64,000 nt of DNA, from the NCBI RefSeq assembly GCF_000257645.1, contig NZ_AJHJ01000014.1, forward strand, positions 1 through 64,000, in the 5' to 3' direction. Positions 1 through 9,112 of the stretch are shown here, piece after piece. Each line of letters starts with the position of its first letter. The first letter of the stretch is position 1. Source of the stretch: Serratia sp. M24T3. GTDB taxonomy: Bacteria; Pseudomonadota; Gammaproteobacteria; Enterobacterales; Enterobacteriaceae. The translations under genes were made by a program, and so were the position numbers. A model generated the notes under the pieces. That model was given only the letters and a program-made list of their open reading frames with translations. It had not been told where the DNA came from and ran no database searches.

Positions 1-56
1 TAGGCCTGCGAGTCAGGGAAATTGTCAAAAGTTTTAACGCATTATTGAGGTAAAAC

Positions 57-2363
57 TCAGGCAATACGGCGGGTATCGACAATCGCTTCACAGCGGCGAA
101 TTGCCACAGGGATAGATTTCGAGGTTGGCGTATGAGTCTGATCGCCAAAGCTCGACAGCGGAACCAGTGGGTTGGTTTCCGGATAATAAGCCGCCAGATT
201 ACCGCGTGGAATATCGTAGCTAACCAGCTTGAAACCAGAAACTTTACGTTCGATACCGTCGCTCCACAGCGTTTCTATCTCAACCAAATCGCCGTCTTTC
301 ATGCCGAGATCGGCCAGGTCCTGAGGATGGATAAATAACACCTCACGCTGACCATAAACACCGCGATATCGGTCATCAAGGCCGTAAATAGTGGTGTTGT
401 ACTGGTCATGTGAGCGCAGCGTTTGCAGAGTAAACGGTGCGTCGTCATTTTCCATCGGGATCACCCGTTCAGGCAATGGGGCCGCGCTGAAATTAGCTTT
501 TCTGCTCGGCGTATTAAAGCTCAGGTCCGCCGCCGCATTGCCAAGATAAAAACCGCCTTTAATATCGCAGCGTTTATTGAAATCGTTAAAGCCAGGGATG
601 GTGGCCTCGATATGATTGCGGATCAGATTGTAATCATCCGCCAGCGCCATAAAGTCCAGGTAACGTTTGCCGAGAACGGCGTCAGCGATACCGCAGACAA
701 TAGCAGTTTCAGAACGCTGTTCTTTCGACAGAGGAATGCCTACACCCTCCGAGGCGTGCACCATGCTGAAAGAATCCTCAACGGTAATAAACTGTGAGCC
801 GGTGGCTTGCATATCCAGCTCGGTGCGACCCAGAGTAGGCAATATCAGCGCTTCATGCCCCGGCGTCAAATGACTGCGATTAAGCTTGGTGCTGATTTGT
901 ACAGTCAGATCGCAGTTACTCAGAGCTTGCTCGGTACGTGGAGTATCCGGCGCGGCGGCGGCCAGATTACCACCCAGTGCAATCAGTACTTTAACCTCAC
1001 CGCGCAGCATGGCTTCCAACGCTTCTACGGTGTTATGACCCGGTTCGCGCGGAGGCGTAAATTTGAAATGATGCTCCAGGCTATCGAGTAGCGGCTTTGG
1101 CGCTTTCTCATCGATACCCATGGTGCGATTGCCTTGCACGTTGCTGTGGCCACGTACCGGACACAACCCCGCGCCCGGCTTACCCAGTTGCCCAAACAGC
1201 AGTTGCAGGTTGGTAATTTCGCGCACGGTTGGCACCGAATGCTTATGCTGCGTAATGCCCATGGCCCAGGTGCAAATAACCCGTTCGGCGTTCATATAAA
1301 TGGCGGCCGCTTCGCGAATTTCGAACTCACTCAGGCCAGACTGCTGGGTGATTTGTTCCCAGCTGGTCTGATCGACAATCTCCAGATACTCATCCATGCC
1401 GTGGCAGTTGGCATCAATAAATTCTTGATCAAACAGGGAAGGCTCGCCGGAAGCAATTCGTTGACGATGAGTCTGCAATAGCACTTTGACCATACCGCGC
1501 ACTGCGGCCATATCGCCGCCCAGATTCGGCTGGTAATAGGCCGAGCTGATACGACCGGCTTTCGGTGTGACGACTTCCAGCGGTTTTTGCGGATCGGCAA
1601 AACGTTCCAGACCGCGCTCACGCAGGGTGTTGAAGCTCACCACTTTTGCGCCGCGATCGGCAGCGTGGCGCAGGCTGTGCAGCATGCGAGGATGGTTAGT
1701 GCCTGGATTCTGGCCAAAAACGAAAATGGCGTCGGCCTTTTCGAAATCGTCAAGACGAATGGTGCCTTTACCGATACCGATGCTTTGCTTCAAGCCAACG
1801 CCGCTGGCCTCGTGGCACATATTTGAGCAATCGGGAAAATTATTCGTGCCAAACATGCGGCCAAAGACCTGATAAAGATATGAAGCTTCATTACTTGCAC
1901 GGCCAGAAGTGTAAAAATCGGCCTGATTTGGGCTTTCGAGTCCGTTTAAATGGCTGGCAATCAGTGAGAATGCTGCGTCCCAGGTAATGGGTTCGTAGTG
2001 GTCGGTGGTGCGGTTATAACGCATTGGATGCGTCAGGCGGCCTTGATACTCGAGGAAATAGTCGCTTTGCTCGCGCAGGGTAGCAACGCTGTGCCGGGCA
2101 AAAAACTCGGGTTCAACGGCTTTGCGAGTGGCTTCCCAACTCACGGCTTTGGCACCGTTTTCGCAGAAACTGAAGGTGCTGTGATTATCGTCACCCCACG
2201 CACAGCCAGGGCAGTCGAAGCCGCGACCTTTATTGACACGCAGCAGGTTGCGCAGGTTGCCAAGAACTTTTTTACTGTCGAAAACGTAACGCGTGGTAGC
2301 TTCCAATGAACCCCAGCCACCAGCCGCGCCGGTATAAGGTTTAATCTCGGATTTGAATTTCAT
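57..2363 (-). CDS. ydeP: FdhF/YdeP-family molybdopterin oxidoreductase
   Basis: About 768 aa, close to E. coli YdeP (about 759). It is a formate-dehydrogenase-H-like molybdopterin enzyme whose substrate is not known; in E. coli ydeP is linked to acid resistance. Visible family signatures are the N-terminal TGAAGGWG and GFDCPGCAW segments, the NNFPDCSNMCHE segment near the molybdenum site, GHSNVQGNRT in the cofactor domain, and a C-terminal molydopterin dinucleotide-binding region with RSHDQYNTTIYG. I placed the start at the ATG beginning MKFKSEIKPY because it matches the YdeP N-terminus; an upstream in-frame ATG at 2399 would add 12 residues. The shine-dalgarno sequence is weak. It is transcribed alone, divergent from dacD. 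The reaction cannot be inferred. Confidence 0.88.
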   Translation of the reverse strand: MKFKSEIKPYTGAAGGWGSLEATTRYVFDSKKVLGNLRNLLRVNKGRGFDCPGCAWGDDNHSTFSFCENGAKAVSWEATRKAVEPEFFARHSVATLREQSDYFLEYQGRLTHPMRYNRTTDHYEPITWDAAFSLIASHLNGLESPNQADFYTSGRASNEASYLYQVFGRMFGTNNFPDCSNMCHEASGVGLKQSIGIGKGTIRLDDFEKADAIFVFGQNPGTNHPRMLHSLRHAADRGAKVVSFNTLRERGLERFADPQKPLEVVTPKAGRISSAYYQPNLGGDMAAVRGMVKVLLQTHRQRIASGEPSLFDQEFIDANCHGMDEYLEIVDQTSWEQITQQSGLSEFEIREAAAIYMNAERVICTWAMGITQHKHSVPTVREITNLQLLFGQLGKPGAGLCPVRGHSNVQGNRTMGIDEKAPKPLLDSLEHHFKFTPPREPGHNTVEALEAMLRGEVKVLIALGGNLAAAAPDTPRTEQALSNCDLTVQISTKLNRSHLTPGHEALILPTLGRTELDMQATGSQFITVEDSFSMVHASEGVGIPLSKEQRSETAIVCGIADAVLGKRYLDFMALADDYNLIRNHIEATIPGFNDFNKRCDIKGGFYLGNAAADLSFNTPSRKANFSAAPLPERVIPMENDDAPFTLQTLRSHDQYNTTIYGLDDRYRGVYGQREVLFIHPQDLADLGMKDGDLVEIETLWSDGIERKVSGFKLVSYDIPRGNLAAYYPETNPLVPLSSFGDQTHTPTSKSIPVAIRRCEAIVDTRRIA

Positions 2364-2698
2364 ATTAGGTCTTCGCAGGTGAGTGTCTGACAATCCCATC
2401 CAGCACTAAACTTGAGATTGTTAATTTTATGTCACAATTTTATGAGCGATTTGAGAACTCGTCTAATCGAATGTTGTGATAGTGGGATAGAGCGCATCAA
2501 TGATGGGCTTATTTTTAATGGGGGATTCTGAAATTGTAAGCAAATGGTTTCATTGTGAAACTTTCAGCAAAGGTCTTATTGTTTAGCTTCTCAATTATTT
2601 GATGCAACCTATGCCGCGAAAGGTACAATTCGACCTTGCCCGGCTGCCCCAATGATTCGGGTTTGGCTGACATTATAAGTGCGTTTGAGGATGATTAA
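2364..2698. other. Divergent intergenic region ydeP/dacD
   Basis: AT-rich spacer of 335 bases between two divergent genes, so it must hold both promoters. I see no convincing sigma-70 pair, operator palindrome or small gene. A GAGG at 2687-2690 sits 8 bases before the GTG start of dacD and is its probable ribosome-binding site. Confidence 0.5.
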
Positions 2699-3868
2699 GT
2701 GAAGCGTTTAGTATTGAGTATTTTGTCCGGAGTAATCTGTGTCTCTGCCAGTAATGCGTGGGCTGTTGCACCGATAGATTTTCAGGTAGTGCCACCCAGC
2801 ATTGATGCTGCTTCTTTTGTTCTTATGGATTATGCTACCGGCGATGTACTGGCTTCCGGAAATCCTGACGAACGCCGCAACCCTGCGAGCCTGACTAAAT
2901 TGATGACAGGATATGTCATCGACCGTGCTCTGGATCAGCACAAAATCACCATGGATGACGTGGTTACCGTTCCTCAGGAAGCCTGGGTTGCCGGTAATAA
3001 AGTCCTCGCGGGTTCTTCACTGATGTTCCTCAAACCTGGCGATCGCGTCACTGTTCGCAACCTGATTCAGGGCATTATCATCGATTCTGGTAACGATGCC
3101 TGCGTAGCGATGGCCGACTATGTTGCCGGAAGTCAGGATGCTTTCGTGGGTATCATGAACCAGTACGTGCAAAAACTCGGTTTGACCAACTCGCATTTCG
3201 AAACCGTTCACGGTCTTGATGCTCCGGGTCAGTTCACCACGTCATACGATCTAGCCAAGCTCTCGCGCGCCATTATCGGCGGGGAACCTGAGGAATATCA
3301 TATGTATGACGAAAAATCCCTGACCTATGACAATATCACTCAACAGAACCGTAATGGTCTGCTGTGGGACAAAAGCCTCAACGTCGATGGTTTGAAAACC
3401 GGCCATACCGAAACTGCAGGTTTCAACATTATTGCCTCTGCGACCGAAGGCAACCGTCGTTTAATCGCGGTAGTCATGGGTGGCAAAAGCTCGAAAGGGC
3501 GTGAAGAGCAGGCGCGCAAACTGCTGACCTGGGGCTTCCGCGAATTCACCAGCATGCAGGTATTTAAAGCCGGTCAGAGCGTGTCCACCGAGAAGGTCTG
3601 GTTTGGTGATAAACCACAGATTAAAGTCGGCAGCCTTAGTGATGTTTATCTCAATATCCCTCAGGCAGACAGCGAGAAGGTTAAAGCGCAGTACGTGCTG
3701 AACAATCAACAGATTGATGCACCGCTGACCAAGGGGCAAGACGTAGGGACCATTAATATTGTCGATAACGGCAAAATCGTTAAGACAGTGCCATTGGTTG
3801 CATTGGAAGATTTGCCAAAAGGCGGCATTGTTAGCCGCGCTATCGACTATATCAAGTTGAAAATCTAA
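2699..3868 (+). CDS. dacD: D-alanyl-D-alanine carboxypeptidase DacD (PBP6b)
   Basis: 389 aa, the length of E. coli DacD (388). It is a periplasmic low-molecular-weight penicillin-binding protein that removes the terminal D-alanine from peptidoglycan pentapeptides. A signal peptide runs to about residue 22 (cleavage near NAWA). The serine-peptidase motifs are all present: SLTK at residues 64-67, SGN at 130-132 and KTG at 233-235, followed by the C-terminal PBP5-like domain and a basic amphipathic tail for membrane attachment. HFETVHGLDAPGQ and NGLLWDK are shared with DacD rather than DacA or DacC. The start is GTG: the ATG eight bases upstream is in another frame and stops at once. GAGG lies 8 bases before the GTG. 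Confidence 0.93.
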   Translation: MKRLVLSILSGVICVSASNAWAVAPIDFQVVPPSIDAASFVLMDYATGDVLASGNPDERRNPASLTKLMTGYVIDRALDQHKITMDDVVTVPQEAWVAGNKVLAGSSLMFLKPGDRVTVRNLIQGIIIDSGNDACVAMADYVAGSQDAFVGIMNQYVQKLGLTNSHFETVHGLDAPGQFTTSYDLAKLSRAIIGGEPEEYHMYDEKSLTYDNITQQNRNGLLWDKSLNVDGLKTGHTETAGFNIIASATEGNRRLIAVVMGGKSSKGREEQARKLLTWGFREFTSMQVFKAGQSVSTEKVWFGDKPQIKVGSLSDVYLNIPQADSEKVKAQYVLNNQQIDAPLTKGQDVGTINIVDNGKIVKTVPLVALEDLPKGGIVSRAIDYIKLKI

Positions 3869-3879
3869 CTGATCAAAAT

Positions 3880-3915
3880 GATAAATAACCTGTACTGAAG
3901 TGCAGGTTATTTATC
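3880..3915. terminator. Bidirectional hairpin between dacD and a convergent gene
   Basis: Perfect 16-bp stem with one G-T wobble (3880-3895 with 3900-3915) closed by a TGAA tetraloop. The outer stem is A/T only apart from its first base pair, so each strand ends in a T-rich run. It lies just after the dacD stop; the stop codon of the opposing gene (3907-3909) is inside the right arm. Confidence 0.85.
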
Positions 3916-4344
3916 TCCCTGTTGATTATCTGGCAATTTTTCTTTTTTACAGCCAAGAACCTGTAATGAGGCTACCAGGAACGGCAGCGCGGGCTTTTTC
4001 CACTCATCATTGTTCTCTATTCTAGTATTCACCTCTGCCAGAATTTGTCGGTATGATAACGGAGGGCAAACGCCATTGCCGTTATTTGAAGCTGATTGTG
4101 TCGCCGCAGCCATAAATCCAATACACAGTTCTCTTTGCGCATCGGCAGCTTTGGTTCCTACATACTCAGCGCCATTAAAACATTGGCGATAAATATCTCC
4201 AATCGTTGGTGTTACGGTTGCGACTTGCTCTCCCTGAGCGGGAACGATGGTTCTGTCTAACGCATCGTCCGCTTGTGCAACCTGAAGAGAGCTAAATGAA
4301 ATGAGCAATGTGCCTAATATAATATGCTTAATGTTAGTAGTCAT
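3907..4344 (-). CDS. Rap1a/Tai-like small secreted protein
   Basis: 145 aa with a signal peptide (hydrophobic segment at residues 8-20, cleavage near VAQA). The mature part has four cysteines in the spacing typical of the Rap1a/Tai immunity family: IYRQC, then CIGF, then CPP followed by a short helix with a Q, and a final LGC preceded by a hydrophobic helix. Members of that family bind and neutralise type VI secretion amidase effectors in the periplasm, but many chromosomal members stand alone and have no known partner. No amidase effector or T6SS gene is adjacent: neighbours are dacD, convergent, and a divergent LysR gene. Family placement is from the cysteine pattern; an immunity role is inference. 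Confidence 0.65.
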   Translation of the reverse strand: MTTNIKHIILGTLLISFSSLQVAQADDALDRTIVPAQGEQVATVTPTIGDIYRQCFNGAEYVGTKAADAQRELCIGFMAAATQSASNNGNGVCPPLSYRQILAEVNTRIENNDEWKKPALPFLVASLQVLGCKKEKLPDNQQGDK

Positions 4345-4490
4345 ATTCCACCACTCTCAAAAGGGGAACTTGAAAGTTAACTCTATAACGTAGTTAAGTA
4401 AAGATCGTCCTTACTGTTCAGCGATAAACTTTTCTCATTTTTCATACCTGATATACTTTCATCAATAATTCTTATGGGCCTGACGGTTTT

Positions 4491-5411
4491 ATGGACATAA
4501 AGCAACTTCAATATCTATGTAATTTAGAAAGAGAAAAGCATTTTGGACGTGCTGCCGAAGCCAGTTTTGTCAGCCAGCCCACCTTGTCGATGCGATTAAA
4601 GAATCTTGAGAAAGAATTAGATCTTAATTTAATCAACCGCGGCAATAATTTCGAAGGTTTTACTGCCGAGGGCGTCAGAGTATTGAGCTGGGCGCGCGAG
4701 ATTGTTTCTGTCTATGAAGGATTGAAGCTGGAAGTGGCTTCGCTAAAGCAGGGGCTGAGCGGGACCTTGCGCATTGGTGTGATGCCTCAGTGCAGCATTT
4801 CCCTTGCTGCGCTGCTTAAAGGTATTGGCCAGCAACATTCCGGGCTTGAATACCGCGTTTCTGAGGTCAGTGCCGACCAGCTGATTGAGGCGTTGAGCAG
4901 CCACTCAGTAGATATCGGCATTGGTTTTTTTGAGTTTTCGACGCTCAATGAATTGAAATTTCAGCTTTTCCCATTGCAAGACGGCGGCGTGGATCTGATT
5001 TATCATCCTGAACACTTCCCGCAGCTTGAAACGTTTAGCCAGCTGAGTGCGCAGCAGGTCGCCGAGCTGCCGTTGTGTCTTTCGGAACCGAGCCGCTATT
5101 TTCGGCGCTATCTCGACAATTTCTTCCGCACTAACGGTCTTGAACTGCATCCAATCCTTGAGAGCAGCTCGATTTTCCAACTGATGCAGGGCGTATTTGT
5201 TGGGCTGGGCTGTGCGCTGGTGCCTCGTGGACATTTGATTGATGACATGACCCCGGCGCTAAAACGTTGCGCTCTTGATATAGCCCCGATGAGCCGCCAC
5301 GCCGCGCTGGTGGTGGCAGAAGCCGGAAGGGCGACGCCGTTGGCCCAGCATTTCTTTGGTGCCGCCAGTCAGTGGCTGGCAACGCAAAGTGTCGATTTCA
5401 CAGGTCGTTGA
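4491..5411 (+). CDS. LysR-family transcriptional regulator
   Basis: 306 aa, normal length for LysR regulators. The N-terminal winged helix-turn-helix covers residues 1-60 (KHFGRAAEASFVSQPTLSMR is the recognition region) and residues about 90-295 form the substrate-binding-like effector domain. It lies divergent from the Rap1a-like gene across 146 bases, and no target gene is adjacent on the same strand apart from yjjA downstream. I cannot assign an effector. No strong ribosome-binding site precedes the ATG. Confidence 0.85.
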   Translation: MDIKQLQYLCNLEREKHFGRAAEASFVSQPTLSMRLKNLEKELDLNLINRGNNFEGFTAEGVRVLSWAREIVSVYEGLKLEVASLKQGLSGTLRIGVMPQCSISLAALLKGIGQQHSGLEYRVSEVSADQLIEALSSHSVDIGIGFFEFSTLNELKFQLFPLQDGGVDLIYHPEHFPQLETFSQLSAQQVAELPLCLSEPSRYFRRYLDNFFRTNGLELHPILESSSIFQLMQGVFVGLGCALVPRGHLIDDMTPALKRCALDIAPMSRHAALVVAEAGRATPLAQHFFGAASQWLATQSVDFTGR

Positions 5412-5524
5412 ATTTGAGCCTCATGATGCGGTCGATTCCTATTGCGCAAGCCCGGCATTCGCGACAAGCTGAATTCGATTAAGTTAAATGTTTCTCAATA
5501 AACGCAAAATGGATGGAGCAAAAG

Positions 5525-6037
5525 ATGAAAGCATTTCGTACCAGCATACTCGCCCTGGCAGCAGGTGGACTTCTTATTGCAGGGGGCGCGCAGGCGGCTA
5601 GTAATCTTCTTGGGCAGCTGTCTGACGCCGCGACTCAGCAACTCAGCGGTAACAGTGGCAGCAGCACAAGCGGCAGCGGTTATTCGATGGGGCAACTTAC
5701 TTCACTGCTAAACGGTAGCAGCAGTAATTTGACCTCCAAGAGCAGCACCAATGCGGCTGGCGTACTGCAATATTGCGTACAGAATAATGTCCTGTCAGCA
5801 ACCAGTGCGACATCAGTCAAAGACAAGCTGGTAAGCAAACTCGGTATCCAGGATAGTTCGACGACACAGAAAGCAGATTATCAGGACGGTATTAACGGTA
5901 TTTTGCACACCGGCACGGGTCAAAACGTGGATTTAAATAGTTTAGGTGGCGGAACTGCCGGGTTATCGCAAATCAAAGAGAAGGTGAAAACCAAAGCCTG
6001 CAACGTGGTGCTTAAACAGGCGAAATCTTTCCTGTAA
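5525..6037 (+). CDS. yjjA: DUF2501 family secreted protein, YjjA-like
   Basis: 170 aa from the preferred ATG; an in-frame ATG at 5513 would add four residues, but GGAG at 5515-5518 sits 6 bases before 5525, which decides the start. A signal peptide ends near GGAQAA (about residue 24). The mature protein is Ser/Gly/Thr/Asn rich in the first half and then matches E. coli YjjA closely (NAAGVLQYCVQNN, SVKDKLVSKLG, a C-terminal KVKTKAC-VVLKQ). YjjA has no established biochemical function. It is followed by a bidirectional hairpin and the convergent nth. Confidence 0.85.
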   Translation: MKAFRTSILALAAGGLLIAGGAQAASNLLGQLSDAATQQLSGNSGSSTSGSGYSMGQLTSLLNGSSSNLTSKSSTNAAGVLQYCVQNNVLSATSATSVKDKLVSKLGIQDSSTTQKADYQDGINGILHTGTGQNVDLNSLGGGTAGLSQIKEKVKTKACNVVLKQAKSFL

Positions 6038-6059
6038 TTTCAATTAGTCGATGTTAAAA

Positions 6060-6078
6060 GGGCGTACAGTGTGCGCCC
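6060..6078. terminator. Bidirectional hairpin between yjjA and nth
   Basis: GGGCGTAC (6060-6067) pairs with GTGCGCCC (6071-6078) around a 3-base loop. Read on the minus strand it is followed by CTTTTAA, so it suits the end of the rsx-nth operon; on the plus strand it follows yjjA with only a weak T-run. Confidence 0.7.
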
Positions 6079-6091
6079 TAAATTGTTTGCA

Positions 6092-6733
6092 TTAACCTTC
6101 CGGATAAACCTTTTCTTTACTCTCGCACAAATCCTCAATAATGCAGGACCCGCAGCGCGGCTTGCGCGCGACGCAGGTATAGCGGCCGTGCAAGATAAAC
6201 CAGTGATGACAGTCGAGTTTAAATTCAGTGGGAACCACTTTCAGCAGTCGATCTTCTACTTTCTCGACCGTTTCGCCGGGAGCAAAACGCGTGCGGTTAC
6301 AGACGCGGAAAATGTGGGTATCGACGGCAATCGTCGGCCAGCCAAATGCCGTGTTCAAAACCACGTTTGCAGTTTTGCGCCCAACGCCAGGCAGCGCTTC
6401 AAGCGCCGCGCGGTCTTCGGGAACGATCCCTTGGTGCTGGTCGAGCAGAATACGGCAGGTTTTAATCACATTCTCGGCTTTGGAATTAAACAGGCCGATA
6501 GTCTTGATATATTCCTTAACACCGTCGACGCCGAGGTCCCAAAGGGTCTGCGGCGTATTGGCCACCGGATACAGTTTAGCGGTGGCCTTGTTGACACTGA
6601 CGTCAGTGGCCTGAGCGGATAACAGCACCGCAATCAACAGTTCGAAGGGCGTGGTATAAACCAGCTCGGTTGTCGGATGGGGATTGTTTTCGCGCAAACG
6701 TTCAAGAATGCTGATGCGTTTTTCTTTGTTCAT
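6092..6733 (-). CDS. nth: Endonuclease III, DNA glycosylase/AP lyase
   Basis: 213 aa versus 211 in E. coli, with very high identity. It excises oxidised pyrimidines and cleaves the abasic site. The helix-hairpin-helix LPGVGRKTANVV holds the catalytic Lys, the downstream VDTHIFRV holds the catalytic Asp, and the C-terminal four cysteines (RPRC-type CGSCIIEDLC loop, C-x6-C-x2-C-x5-C) bind the [4Fe-4S] cluster. The ATG at 6733 overlaps the rsxE stop codon (TGATG), so translation is coupled; a TTG one codon upstream is the alternative. It is the last gene of the rsx operon, as in E. coli. Confidence 0.97.
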   Translation of the reverse strand: MNKEKRISILERLRENNPHPTTELVYTTPFELLIAVLLSAQATDVSVNKATAKLYPVANTPQTLWDLGVDGVKEYIKTIGLFNSKAENVIKTCRILLDQHQGIVPEDRAALEALPGVGRKTANVVLNTAFGWPTIAVDTHIFRVCNRTRFAPGETVEKVEDRLLKVVPTEFKLDCHHWFILHGRYTCVARKPRCGSCIIEDLCESKEKVYPEG

Positions 6734-7425
6734 CAAGCCTTCTCGGTATTGCCTTGCGGAAGCTGATGCGCAGCACGCGCTTCGGCACGGGCTTTCATGC
6801 GCTGGTCGATCAGGTATTTTCCTGCCAATAGCATTCCCAGACCGATAAACGCCCCCGGTGGCAGCATCGCCAGCAAGAAGGGGTTATCGAGATGGATAAC
6901 CTGAACGCGCAGCACTTTGGCCCACGGGCCAAGCAACAGGTCAGCACCGTTGAACAGCACGCCAGAGCCGAGAATTTCACGCATCGAACCGAGAACAAAC
7001 ATGGCTCCGGTGGCACCAAGGCCGGTCATCATGCCGTCAAGTGCGGCCAAATGTATCGGACTATTGGCCGCCACCGCTTCGGCACGGCCCACCACAATGC
7101 AGTTGGTGACAATAAGCGGAATGAAAATCCCCAGCGCTTCGTACAGGGCAAAAGCGTAAGCGTTGATCAGCATCTGCACGGTACTGACTACCGAGGCGAT
7201 AATCAGCACGTAAATCGGGATGCGGATCTCGTTGGGTACCCAGCGACGGAACGCCGAGATCATCGCGTTGGTGCAGGTCAGCACCATGGTGGTTGCCAGA
7301 CCCAGACCCAGGGCGTTGGTTGCCGTCGAGGTGACCGCCAGCAAAGGGCAGAGGCCGAGTAATTGAACCAGGGCGGAGTTGTTTTTCCACAGCCCGTTAA
7401 CGATTAATGTTTTTGCTTCACTCAT
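6733..7425 (-). CDS. rsxE: Rsx/Rnf electron transport complex subunit E
   Basis: 230 aa integral membrane protein, E. coli RsxE is 231. It is one of the two related membrane subunits (RsxA and RsxE) that sit in opposite topology in the Rnf-like NADH:ferredoxin/SoxR-reducing complex. The N-terminus [20 protein letters not shown] with a conserved membrane Cys and the matching [12 protein letters not shown] segment are family hallmarks. The ATG at 7425 (MSEAK) is chosen from homology and a GGAG just upstream; a start 12 bases further up is also open. It overlaps the end of rsxG by 8 bases and the nth start by one. Confidence 0.96.
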   Translation of the reverse strand: MSEAKTLIVNGLWKNNSALVQLLGLCPLLAVTSTATNALGLGLATTMVLTCTNAMISAFRRWVPNEIRIPIYVLIIASVVSTVQMLINAYAFALYEALGIFIPLIVTNCIVVGRAEAVAANSPIHLAALDGMMTGLGATGAMFVLGSMREILGSGVLFNGADLLLGPWAKVLRVQVIHLDNPFLLAMLPPGAFIGLGMLLAGKYLIDQRMKARAEARAAHQLPQGNTEKA

Positions 7426-8050
7426 CACGTGCTCCACAAGGGGTGAGGTGGGAAAGCTGCGCAGGCACAGTTTCGATAAACAGTGCGGTGCGTTTTACAG
7501 AGCGGACCACGGCCCGAGGTGTAATAGTCGCACCGGTGAATTGGTCAAACATGCCGCCATCTTTTTTAACCGCCCAGCGAGTATCGTTGGCACCGTTAAT
7601 GGTTTGATTGGCGAAGCTTTTGATCCAGTCGGAAATTCGCACTTCGATTTTGTCACCGAGGCCCGGCGTTTCATGCTGTTCCAGTACGCGCGTACCGTAT
7701 ACCTTGCCATGAAAATCGGCGGCAACCAATAGCTGAATCGCCCCTGAGTAGCCGTCTGGCGCGGTGGTTTCAACCACTGCCGCCACCGGCTGGCCATTTT
7801 TTCGCGCCAGATACATGCGATGCGGTGTCTCGGTGCCCAGCGATTCATTGGTGACGTTGTAACACTCTTGCTGCATGTTGTTGTCATACACGCTAGCGGG
7901 AATAACCTGATCAAACAGCGACTTTTGCGAAAGCATTGCCTGATGGGCAATCGTCGGCTTGGTCAACAGATTCACCAAGGCAGTCATACCGGTCATGAGC
8001 ACGCCAAAAAAAGCCAGCGTCAGTCCATAGCGGCGCATTGTTGCAAACAT
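7418..8050 (-). CDS. rsxG: Rsx/Rnf electron transport complex subunit G
   Basis: About 210 aa, one N-terminal membrane helix followed by a periplasmic flavin domain. FMN is attached covalently to a Thr in the SGAT-type motif, here [11 protein letters not shown] near residue 175. [10 protein letters not shown] is the other conserved block. An in-frame ATG at 8056 exists, but MFATMRRYG aligns end to end with the E. coli N-terminus and AAGGA lies 6 bases upstream of 8050, so I prefer 8050. It sits between rsxD and rsxE in the normal operon order. Confidence 0.95.
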   Translation of the reverse strand: MFATMRRYGLTLAFFGVLMTGMTALVNLLTKPTIAHQAMLSQKSLFDQVIPASVYDNNMQQECYNVTNESLGTETPHRMYLARKNGQPVAAVVETTAPDGYSGAIQLLVAADFHGKVYGTRVLEQHETPGLGDKIEVRISDWIKSFANQTINGANDTRWAVKKDGGMFDQFTGATITPRAVVRSVKRTALFIETVPAQLSHLTPCGARDE

Positions 8051-8059
8051 ACTCATTCC

Positions 8060-9112
8060 TTAACGATGTCCGTAAACGCGTGGCTGGGTGTAATGGTCAA
8101 TCAATGGGACCGTGATATTCGCCAGCAGTACGGCAAAAGCCACGCCATCAGGATAACCACCGTAAGCGCGGATCAGCCAAACCAGCAGGCCAATAAGTGC
8201 GCCAAAGATAAGGCGGCCTTTCGGCGTAGTGGACGCGGTAACCGGGTCAGTGGCAATAAAGAACGCGCCAAGCATTGTTGCACCGGAGAACAGGCCAATC
8301 AGCGGTGGCGAGTAACTTCCCGGCGCGAGCCACCATGCCAGCGTGCCGCAGAAGGTCATCATGACCAGCATGCTCACCGGGATGTGCCAGCTGATAATAC
8401 GACGCCACATCAGATAAAGGCCCCCGACCAGGAAGCTGAGATTAACCCACTGCCAGCCCAAACCTGCAAGCACACCGCTGAACATCGGCCCGTCGAGTAC
8501 TTGTCTGGCGGTATGACCCGCGCGTAAACCCGTTTTAAAGCCGTCAAGCGGGGTGGCTTGAGTGATGCCGTCCACATTTTGTTGCAGCTGGTAGGCGGTC
8601 ATATTTTGCGAATCGTGACCGCCAAAAATGGTCATCAGTGTATCGGTAAAGCCGATGTGATGCGCCTGCAAGGCATCCGGCGGAAGCCAGGTAGTCATCT
8701 GCACCGGAAAAGAAATCAGCAGCACGACATAACCCACCATGGCTGGGTTGAAAGGGTTCTGACCCAGACCGCCATAAAGCTGTTTGGCAATGATAATGGC
8801 AAAAATCATACCGATGACTATCATCCACCACGGAGCCAGCGGTGGCAGGCTGACGCCCAACAGGACTGCCGTGAGCAGGGCAGTATTATCGCCGAGACGT
8901 TTGGCAACCGGCATTTTTCGCAGCTGTAACACCGCACCTTCGGCGAGCAAGGCAATGATTATCGCCAAAGCAATCTGCACCAATGTGCCATAACCAAAAT
9001 ACCAGACTTGGGCTGCTATCCCTGGAATACAGGCCAACACAACCATCAGCATAATCGAGCTGGTGCTCTGCCGATTGTGGGTAAAAGGAGAACTCGCGAT
9101 TCTAAAAGCCAT
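8060..9112 (-). CDS. rsxD: Rsx/Rnf electron transport complex subunit D
   Basis: 350 aa, E. coli 352. Multi-spanning inner-membrane subunit carrying a covalently bound FMN; the flavinylation segment is [12 protein letters not shown] at about residue 185, where the Thr before Pro is the acceptor in the family. [19 protein letters not shown] and the C-terminal [14 protein letters not shown] block are diagnostic. The start codon abuts the stop of rsxC (9113), and a gap of 9 bases separates it from rsxG, so the genes are co-transcribed. Confidence 0.96.
   Translation of the reverse strand: MAFRIASSPFTHNRQSTSSIMLMVVLACIPGIAAQVWYFGYGTLVQIALAIIIALLAEGAVLQLRKMPVAKRLGDNTALLTAVLLGVSLPPLAPWWMIVIGMIFAIIIAKQLYGGLGQNPFNPAMVGYVVLLISFPVQMTTWLPPDALQAHHIGFTDTLMTIFGGHDSQNMTAYQLQQNVDGITQATPLDGFKTGLRAGHTARQVLDGPMFSGVLAGLGWQWVNLSFLVGGLYLMWRRIISWHIPVSMLVMMTFCGTLAWWLAPGSYSPPLIGLFSGATMLGAFFIATDPVTASTTPKGRLIFGALIGLLVWLIRAYGGYPDGVAFAVLLANITVPLIDHYTQPRVYGHR

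Noticed and set aside
7856-7863. GTTGTAAC, a possible Ter core inside rsxG
   Set aside because: Flanks read GAC before and ACT after, so the G6 and the ATG/CTA parts of the Ter consensus are missing.
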